From assembly GCF_000423665.1 (NCBI RefSeq), contig NZ_KE384069.1, positions 547,588 through 611,587 of the forward strand: a DNA stretch of 64,000 nt, read 5' to 3'. The notes under the pieces were generated by a model. The model saw only the letters and a program-made list of their open reading frames with translations, was not told where the DNA came from and ran no database searches. Below, piece by piece: positions 57,961 to 64,000 of the stretch (positions within the stretch are counted from its first letter, which is position 1; every line of letters begins with the position of its first letter). The translations under genes and the position numbers were made by a program. Source of the DNA: Solirubrobacter soli DSM 22325 (GTDB lineage Bacteria > Actinomycetota > Thermoleophilia > Solirubrobacterales > Solirubrobacteraceae).

Positions 57961-60411
57961 ATGCGTTTGACCCGACTCCTTGCCATCGCCGTTCCGCTGC
58001 TGATAGCCACATCCGCCGCCCCCGCCCAGGCCGGAATTCACAACCCCTGGATCGGCCTCGGCGGGCTGAACTCCGCCAACGGCGCCAACTGGGTGCGGGA
58101 GTACGCGTTCTCCCTGGCGCAGCCGACCACGCTGTACGCCGCGACCGAGAACGACGGCGTGTGGCGCTCGACCGCCGTCGGCCTGACCGGCTGGGAGGAC
58201 ATCAGCAAGGGCCTGAAGGCCAACTACCCCGGTGCCAACCACGTCCGCACCGTGTACGCGTCCGGCACGACGATCTACGCGGGTACGTCGGTCGGCCTGT
58301 TCAAGTCCATCGGTGGCAGCGACAACTGGCAGCCGGTCGCCCAGGGGCCCGAGATCGACCCGAAGAAGCCGACCAAGCTCAACCAGGCCGTCCAGGCCGT
58401 CTTCTCCGGTCCTGCCACGACGATCGCGGGCGTCGCCAGCGGCGGCGTGTACCGCTCGAACGACGGTGGCAACACGTGGACCCCGCCCGCGCCGGGCAAC
58501 GGCATGTCCACGTCGGAGTCCGTGTGGAGCTTCGCGTCGTTCGTCGACGGCGTCATCTACGCCGCGACCGGCAGCGGCGTCTACGTCTCGACCAACTTCG
58601 GCTCGACCTGGACGCTCAAGAGCGACGGCATCACCGGCACGGTCCTGCGGGTGATGGCCGACGACAAGTGGCCGAACATCTACTACGCGTATGGCACCGA
58701 CGGCGTCTTCCGCAGCTACAACCTCGGCCTGACGTGGACCAAGCTCGTCGGCAAGCAGGGCTACGACCTGCCCGCCGGCCAGGTCCGCGCGCTGCGCCAG
58801 TTCTCGGGCGACAAGTTCACCCGCCTCTACGCCGGCACCGAGAAGGGCGTCTACGTCGGCGAGACCTCCAACAGCCCGCTGCCGGGCGCGATCAAGTGGA
58901 AGCCGGTCGCCCCGGGCGTCCTGACGAACTCGATCGTGTGGGCGCTCGCGAACTTCAAGAACACGCCGGGCACGCTGCTCGCGGGCACGCAGAACAACGG
59001 CGGCTACGGCATCACGTTCGTCGCGCCGATCCCCAAGACCAAGCCGGCCGTCACCGGCACCCTGCAGGTCGGCAAGACGCTGACCGCCACCGATGGCGAC
59101 TGGGAGGGCACCGAGACGATCGAGTACGCCTACCAGTGGCAGTACTGCACCGGCACGACCGCCGGGACCTGCCATGACATCACCGATGCCACGGACAAGA
59201 CGTACGTCCTGACGGGTGACGAGCAGGGCGATCGCATGCGCGTCATCGTCACCGCCTCCAACGACTTCCCGACCTTCGACTTCGACAAGGTCGCCTCCGA
59301 CATCACCGGCACGCTGGTCCAGCCGGCCGCGGGCACGGTCGCGGGCTCCACGTCGGCGCCGGCGCCGTCGATCTCGGTCAACGGCCAGCCGCAGCCGGGC
59401 AAGCCGGTCACGGCCAACCCGCCGTCGTTCATCCCGGCGGCTGCGACGTTCAGCTACCGCTGGTACCGCTGCGATCAGAACAACGTCCTCGACTGCGAGC
59501 CGATCCCGGGCGCCGTCGGGCCGGGCGCGTACGTCCTGACCGACGAGGACGTCGACTCCCGCGTCTGCGCGACCGCGACCGGCACCGCCTCGGGCGCCAA
59601 CCCGGGCTCGACCACCAGCGAGTGCGGCGCGCGTTCGAGCATCGTGCTCGCCCCGGACCCCGTCCAGACCGGCCCGACCTCGATGTCCGGCGACGCCTAC
59701 GTGGGCGGGACGCTGGTCGCCGGCGTCGGCGCCTGGAAGTACCCGGGCACGACGTTCACCCGCCAGTGGGAGTCCTGCGAGGCCGACGGCTCGAGCTGCG
59801 CCACGATCTCGGGCGCCAAGAGCGCGAGCTACGCGGTCAAGGCCGCCGACAAGGGGCACCGCCTGCGCGCGCGCATCAACGCCGACTCCAACGGCCCGAA
59901 CAACCTGCCGGCTCCGAAGGAGGTCCTGACGCCGCTCAGCGCCGTGGTCACCGACCCGCCCCCGCCGCCGGCCGATCCGACCCCGCAGCCGACCGTGACG
60001 CCGGACCCGCAGCCCAGCCCGCAGCCGACGCCGGTCCCGACCCCGCAGCCGGACACGGTCGCCCCGGTGATCAGCTCGATCAAGGCCGTCTCGGCCAGCC
60101 TGAAGCCGGGCGCGCAGCTCAAGCTCAACGTCGGTCTGAGCGAGGGCGGCACGCTCAGCGTCGAGGTCCAGCGCGTCCGCGCGGGCCGCAAGTCCGGCAA
60201 GACCTGCAAGCCGGGCGCGAAGAAGGGGAAGAAGTGCACCGCAATCTCGAAGGTTGCGAGCTACAAGCTGGGTGTGGGAGGGTCAGGGACTGTGACCCTG
60301 CCCAAGAAGAAGCTCGCCGCCGGTGACTATCGCGCCGTCGTGACCCCGATCGACGCCGCCGGCAACAAGGGCGCGGCGAGAACGATCTCTTTCAAGGTGC
60401 GCAAGAAGTGA
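57961..60411 (+). CDS. Secreted BNR/sialidase-like propeller protein with Ig-type domains
   Basis: 816 residues. Signal peptide to about 24 (AAPAQA). A propeller of repeated 'GVYRSNDGGNTWTP' / 'GVYVSTNFGSTWTL' / 'GVFRSYNLGLTWTK' blades (Asp-box type) to about 355. Then three 'YQWQYC..GTCHDITDATDKTYVLTGDEQGDRMRVIVTA'-type Ig-like domains (about 355-665), a Pro/Thr/Gln linker, and a basic C-terminal beta domain ending 'FKVRKK'. Probably a surface or extracellular binding protein; no catalytic residues seen. Its stop overlaps the GTG of the heme peroxidase (GTGA). Confidence 0.85.
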   Translation: MRLTRLLAIAVPLLIATSAAPAQAGIHNPWIGLGGLNSANGANWVREYAFSLAQPTTLYAATENDGVWRSTAVGLTGWEDISKGLKANYPGANHVRTVYASGTTIYAGTSVGLFKSIGGSDNWQPVAQGPEIDPKKPTKLNQAVQAVFSGPATTIAGVASGGVYRSNDGGNTWTPPAPGNGMSTSESVWSFASFVDGVIYAATGSGVYVSTNFGSTWTLKSDGITGTVLRVMADDKWPNIYYAYGTDGVFRSYNLGLTWTKLVGKQGYDLPAGQVRALRQFSGDKFTRLYAGTEKGVYVGETSNSPLPGAIKWKPVAPGVLTNSIVWALANFKNTPGTLLAGTQNNGGYGITFVAPIPKTKPAVTGTLQVGKTLTATDGDWEGTETIEYAYQWQYCTGTTAGTCHDITDATDKTYVLTGDEQGDRMRVIVTASNDFPTFDFDKVASDITGTLVQPAAGTVAGSTSAPAPSISVNGQPQPGKPVTANPPSFIPAAATFSYRWYRCDQNNVLDCEPIPGAVGPGAYVLTDEDVDSRVCATATGTASGANPGSTTSECGARSSIVLAPDPVQTGPTSMSGDAYVGGTLVAGVGAWKYPGTTFTRQWESCEADGSSCATISGAKSASYAVKAADKGHRLRARINADSNGPNNLPAPKEVLTPLSAVVTDPPPPPADPTPQPTVTPDPQPSPQPTPVPTPQPDTVAPVISSIKAVSASLKPGAQLKLNVGLSEGGTLSVEVQRVRAGRKSGKTCKPGAKKGKKCTAISKVASYKLGVGGSGTVTLPKKKLAAGDYRAVVTPIDAAGNKGAARTISFKVRKK

Positions 60412-61952
60412 CCCGCAGCCGCGAGCGCGACGGCCTGAAGAATGAGCTGCAGTTCGCTGCGCTGACCAACTTCGAGCCGGTCTGGGAGTTCCTGCACTCG
60501 CGCCCGCGGCTGCGTCGTTTCACCAACCACGCGCTGATCAACTCAGCCGTGCTGACGATGCCCACGCGACCGAACCCGCTGAGCACGTTGGCTCCGTACA
60601 CATCCTGGTCCTCGCTGACGGACCGGACGTTCTCGAGCCGCCACCTCCCTGCGGTGGCGGCTCGGGACCTGCCCGACCCCGAACGCGTGGCGGACCTCTT
60701 CACCCGCGCGGGCGACGGCACGCCGTGCCCGAAGTCGACGGTGCTCTTCGCCTACTTCGCACAGTGGTTCACGGACGGGTTCCTGCGCTCGGACCGGCAC
60801 GTCGAGCGCGACCCGCGCCGCAACGACTCCCGCCACGAGATCGACCTGCTGCCCCTGTATGGCGTGACACCGGCGTGGACCGAGCAGCTACGCGCCCACG
60901 AGGGCGGGCGGCTGAAGTCGCAGACGATCGGCGGCGCCGAGTTCCCGCCCTACCTCTACGACGCGGGCGTCAAGAAGCCCGAGTTCTCGGAGATCCAGGT
61001 CGTCCGCCCCGACCAGATCCCGCCGGACCGGTTCGACACGCTGTTCGCGGCGGGGAGTGACACCACGAACTCGCAGGTCGGCTTCACGCTGCTGAACACG
61101 CTCTTCCTGCGCGAGCACAACCGGGTCGCGGGCGCGCTCGCCGACGCCTACCCGGGCTGGGACGACGAGCGCCTCTTCCAGACCGCCCGCACGATCATGA
61201 TCGTGCTCCTGATCAAGATCGTGATCGAGGAGTACATCAACCACATCACGCCCTACCACTTCCGGTTGGCGGCCGACCCCGCGCCGTTCAAGAACGAGCG
61301 CTGGTATCGCCCGAACTGGATGGCGATCGAGTTCAACCTGCTCTACCGCTGGCATGGCCTGATCCCGCCGATGCTGCACGGCGAGCCCGTGTGGAAGACG
61401 ATCTTCAACCCGGCGATGGTCGTCGAGCGGGGCGTCGCGGCGCTGATCGACGACGCCTCCCACACCCGCGCGAACCGCGTCGGCGTCATGAACACCGACC
61501 CCGCTCTGCGCGTCGTCGAGCTGGCATCGATACGCGAGGCCCGCGCCGTGCAGCTCGCGCCCTACAACGACTACCGCGCGCTCGCCTCGTTCCCGCGCGT
61601 CACCGACTTCGACCAGATCACGGGCGATGAGCGGGTGCAGCGGGCGCTGCGCGACCTCTACGGCCACGTCGACCGGATCGAGTTCTTCCCCGGCCTGTTC
61701 GCCGAGGACGCGCGGCCCAACTCGGTGCTGCCGTCGCTGATCGGCCGGATGGTCGGCGTCGACGCCTTCTCCCAGGCGCTGACGAATCCGCTGCTGGCGC
61801 CGCGCGTGTTCAACGAGGAGACGTTCTCGCCGCTCGGGATGGAGATCATCGCGGGCACGCGGCACCTCTCAGACCTCCTGCACCGCAACATCCCCGAGTC
61901 CCCGGGCCGGTACCTCGTGACGATGACCCGGGAGGGTTGGCAGCGCGTCTGA
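60408..61952 (+). CDS. Cyclooxygenase-like animal-type heme peroxidase lacking the distal His
   Basis: 514 residues, no signal peptide. The family is clear from 'FLREHNRVA' (about 233-241), and 'EFNLLYRWHGL' with Tyr313 and His316, the equivalents of the COX radical Tyr385 and proximal heme His388. The distal site reads 'FAYFAQWFTDGF': Gln119 (COX Gln203) is kept, but the distal His207 position is Asp123. COX needs that His for its peroxidase half-reaction. The enzyme may therefore be a fatty-acid dioxygenase activated in another way, or a catalytically changed relative. Coupled to the secreted propeller gene and overlapped by a methyltransferase. Confidence 0.88.
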   Translation: MTRSRERDGLKNELQFAALTNFEPVWEFLHSRPRLRRFTNHALINSAVLTMPTRPNPLSTLAPYTSWSSLTDRTFSSRHLPAVAARDLPDPERVADLFTRAGDGTPCPKSTVLFAYFAQWFTDGFLRSDRHVERDPRRNDSRHEIDLLPLYGVTPAWTEQLRAHEGGRLKSQTIGGAEFPPYLYDAGVKKPEFSEIQVVRPDQIPPDRFDTLFAAGSDTTNSQVGFTLLNTLFLREHNRVAGALADAYPGWDDERLFQTARTIMIVLLIKIVIEEYINHITPYHFRLAADPAPFKNERWYRPNWMAIEFNLLYRWHGLIPPMLHGEPVWKTIFNPAMVVERGVAALIDDASHTRANRVGVMNTDPALRVVELASIREARAVQLAPYNDYRALASFPRVTDFDQITGDERVQRALRDLYGHVDRIEFFPGLFAEDARPNSVLPSLIGRMVGVDAFSQALTNPLLAPRVFNEETFSPLGMEIIAGTRHLSDLLHRNIPESPGRYLVTMTREGWQRV

Positions 61953-62605
61953 GCGAGTACGCGTCACTGGCGGACCTCTACGAGTTCCTGACGCCGCCGG
62001 CGCTGCTCACCCCCGAGGGGAACGTTGCGGCGTTCGCGCCGTGGCTACCGCCGGCGCCGGCGCGGGTGCTCGACTGTGCGTGCGGGATCGGGCTGCTGGC
62101 GGCCGGGCTCGCGCACGTGGGCTACGACGCGCACGCGTCCGACATCAGCCCCGACATGGTCGCCCGGACCCGCGCGCTCGGTGTCGCGGCGGAGGTCCGC
62201 TCGTGGGATGAGCTGCCGCCGTCCGGCGACTTCGACGTCGTGCTGTGCGTCGGCAACTCGCTCGCCCACGCGCGAGATCGGCGGGTGGGGCTGCGCGCGA
62301 TGGCGGGTGCGCTCAAACCCGGCGGAACGCTCCTCGTCACGTCCCGCAACTGGGAGCTCGAGCAGCCGGGCGGGACCGAGGTCGTCGAGCGCGACGGGCG
62401 CCGCGCCACCATCACCCGCGTGTGGACGCCTGGGCGGCCCACCCGACTCGAGCTCACCGTCGACACCGTCACCGAGGTGCTCACGGTCTGGCCGTTCACC
62501 CACGCCGAGCTGCTCGACGACCTTCGCGCCGCGGGCCTGGAGCCCACGGACAGCACCCACACCTCCGACTGCGAGCGCTATCTCCTGCGTGCGCACGTCC
62601 GGTAG
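61937..62605 (+). CDS. Class I SAM-dependent methyltransferase
   Basis: 222 residues. Motif I 'VLDCACGIGLLAAGLA' (about 44-59), 'ASDISPDMVARTR' (acidic end of beta-2) and 'DVVLCVGNSLAHA' (motif post-I region). TTG 61937 directly follows GGGAGGG, which is too close for a normal ribosome site; a CTG at 61949 is the other possibility. It overlaps the peroxidase gene by 16 bases, suggesting methylation of a product or partner in the same pathway. Target not predictable. Confidence 0.88.
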   Translation: MAARLSEYASLADLYEFLTPPALLTPEGNVAAFAPWLPPAPARVLDCACGIGLLAAGLAHVGYDAHASDISPDMVARTRALGVAAEVRSWDELPPSGDFDVVLCVGNSLAHARDRRVGLRAMAGALKPGGTLLVTSRNWELEQPGGTEVVERDGRRATITRVWTPGRPTRLELTVDTVTEVLTVWPFTHAELLDDLRAAGLEPTDSTHTSDCERYLLRAHVR

Positions 62606-64000
62606 GTGCGGATGTCGTTCCCGGGCTTGGCCGACAGCACCACGTGGTAGATGCCCTTGGCCTGGCCGGACAGGCTCACGCGGACGGATCTGCCGGCGCG
62701 CCGCAGCTGCCTGACGAAGCGGCCGTTGATCGCGATCGTCACCGTCGCGCCGCGCAGGCGGCGCGGGATCGTGATCGTCATCGCCCGCCGGCTCGCGCAC
62801 GTGGATGTGGTCGTCGGCGGGACCGGTGACGTGGGCGGGGGCGTGGGGGCGGCCGGCGGGCCTGCGTCTGGCGGGGCTTCGCTTCCAGGGGCGGGCGTCG
62901 GAGTCGGGGTGGGGGTTGGCGTCGGCGTCGCGGTGGGTGCGCCGGTGCCGGACAGCGACACGGTGTAGGTCCCGCCGTTGGTCGGGACGGAGAGCGTGCC
63001 GGCATGCGCTCCCGCGAACACCGGGGCGAACGCGACGCTCACCGTGCAAGGGGCGAGGAGCAGCAGGTGGCTGCACGTCTCGTGGGCGATCGCGAAGCCC
63101 GCGCCGGACACGCTCACGCCGCCCACGTGCAGCGCCGCGGTGCCGGTCGAGGTCACCGTGAACGCCCGCTCGGTTCCGGGCGCGAGCTCTGCTGTGGCGG
63201 GCGGGTCGACGTAGGCGGACGGGACGGCGCGGTTGAGCAGCACCGTGACGTCGTCGGTCTCGTGCTGCGTCGTGACGAGGTCGGGGCGGCCGTCGTGGTC
63301 GAGGTCCGCCACGACCATGTGCCGCGGTCCGTACCCGACGTACTCGTCCATGGAGGTGAAGTGGCCCGCGCCGTCTCCCAGCAGGATCGTCGCGTAGAAC
63401 GAGGAGTGCCCCAGCGCGATGTCGGCGTCGCCGTCACCGTCGAAGTCCGCCGTCGCGGCCGAGACCGGGCCGTCCGGGACCGGCACCGTCGCCAGCGTCT
63501 GCGCGAAGGCGCCCGCCCCGTCGTTGCGCAGGATCGTCACCGCGGCTGGGGCGCCGGCGGTGGCCGTCGCGATGTCGGGGCTCGCGTCGCCGTCGAAGTC
63601 GGCCGCGACGATGTTGCCCGGGTGCGGACCCGTCGGATAGGACGCGGTGGTGAAGGCGCCGGTGCCGTCGCCGAGCATGACGCCGACCGAGTCGGTGGCG
63701 GGCTGGTTCGTGACCACGTCGAGGTTGCCGTCGCCGTTGACGTCGCGGGCGGTCACTTCGACGGCGGCCATCGCGGTCGCGACGGGGGTGGCGAAAGCGC
63801 CCGCGCCGTCCCCGCGCAGGAACGAGACGGTGCCGGCGCCGGGGTTGGAGACGACGAAGTCGGCCTTGCCGTCGCCGTCGAAGTCTCCGATCGCGGGAGC
63901 GTAGGGCTGCGGGCCGGCGGCGACCTCAGGCGCGGACGTGAAGCCGCTGCCGGTGTTGAGCCCGACGTCGACGCTCGTGCCTGTCGAGCGCGGTGCGACG
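62578..64000 (-). CDS. Secreted FG-GAP/VCBS repeat protein, C-terminal part (start beyond window edge)
   Basis: Open to the right edge; at least 474 codons are present. At least five FG-GAP units ('AIGDFDGDGKADFVVSN', 'ARDVNGDGNLDVVTN', 'AADFDGDASPDIATA', 'TADFDGDGDADIALG', 'VADLDHDGRPDLVTT'), each with a DxDxDG calcium loop, form an integrin-like propeller. A choice-of-anchor-type beta domain ('GTAALHVGGVSVSGAGFAI'), a (TP)n linker and a short basic C-terminal domain follow. The N terminus and signal peptide are outside. Its 3' end overlaps the methyltransferase gene by 28 bases. Confidence 0.88.
   Translation of the reverse strand, partial: VAPRSTGTSVDVGLNTGSGFTSAPEVAAGPQPYAPAIGDFDGDGKADFVVSNPGAGTVSFLRGDGAGAFATPVATAMAAVEVTARDVNGDGNLDVVTNQPATDSVGVMLGDGTGAFTTASYPTGPHPGNIVAADFDGDASPDIATATAGAPAAVTILRNDGAGAFAQTLATVPVPDGPVSAATADFDGDGDADIALGHSSFYATILLGDGAGHFTSMDEYVGYGPRHMVVADLDHDGRPDLVTTQHETDDVTVLLNRAVPSAYVDPPATAELAPGTERAFTVTSTGTAALHVGGVSVSGAGFAIAHETCSHLLLLAPCTVSVAFAPVFAGAHAGTLSVPTNGGTYTVSLSGTGAPTATPTPTPTPTPTPAPGSEAPPDAGPPAAPTPPPTSPVPPTTTSTCASRRAMTITIPRRLRGATVTIAINGRFVRQLRRAGRSVRVSLSGQAKGIYHVVLSAKPGNDIRTYRTCARRR

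Overview
The window is chromosomal DNA of very high GC content, densely packed, with GTG/TTG starts and many 4-base ATGA/GTGA stop-start overlaps. F420-type (LLM) oxidoreductase, WS/DGAT acyltransferase, paired hydratase subunits and secreted proteins built from Ig-like repeats of the type 'TFECKLDG...CTSP...GNVDATP' all point to Actinobacteria, most likely the Solirubrobacterales (Thermoleophilia). This lineage call is inference from gene content. I see no tRNA, rRNA, CRISPR array, insertion sequence or phage. No stretch longer than about 180 bases lacks a gene.

Layout. 1-11.3 kb: a lipid or terpenoid/sterol-like acyl-CoA catabolic region (AMP ligase end, thioesterase, two SDRs, LLM/F420 oxidoreductase, old-yellow-enzyme/FAD reductase, alpha-methylacyl-CoA racemase-type enzyme, P450, two VOC proteins, MBL hydrolase, a two-subunit MaoC-type hydratase with one subunit frameshifted, and BioY). 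Four of its transcription units share a 14-bp imperfect palindrome (ACCRAMYGTTTGGW) 13-20 nt from their start codons, so they look like one regulon. 11.4-18.5 kb: WS/DGAT, a fatty-acid modification operon (FAD oxidoreductase, DUF1365, cyclopropane synthase family), an alpha/beta hydrolase that runs head-on into YihY, and a ParB-like protein. 18.6-29.3 kb: sugar oxidation genes (ThuA, Gfo/Idh, ketopantoate-reductase type), a SirB1-like protein, a secreted propeller, a proline-racemase/SDR/ALDH/M20 catabolic set and a large acyl-CoA dehydrogenase. 29.3-46.0 kb: secreted M1 peptidase, clan-A glycosidase, a one-piece partner-switching regulator, CorA, RtcB, a papain-like protein with unusual residue order, PLP decarboxylase, DLH, GST and a 1745-aa M36 metalloprotease with eight Ig-like repeats.

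46.0-57.8 kb: two divergent operons that look like an amine/amino-acid catabolic locus: minus strand aminotransferase, copper amine oxidase, SGNH protein; plus strand amidase, ATP-grasp ligase, C45-type Ntn hydrolase, PucR regulator. An APC permease lies nearby. The promoter of the divergent pair and that of the permease share a 16-bp motif (CTTTGGASTTCCYACS) at nearly the same distance from the minus-strand start codons. 58-64 kb: a secreted propeller/Ig protein coupled to a cyclooxygenase-like heme peroxidase lacking the distal histidine, a methyltransferase, and the end of a secreted FG-GAP protein.

A second layer runs through the window. At least six copies of a small palindrome (arms like AACCTAAAG / CTTTAGGTT) occur, five at gene ends between 7.9 and 23.1 kb, where their arms supply the stop codons of seven genes, and one in frame inside the amidase gene.
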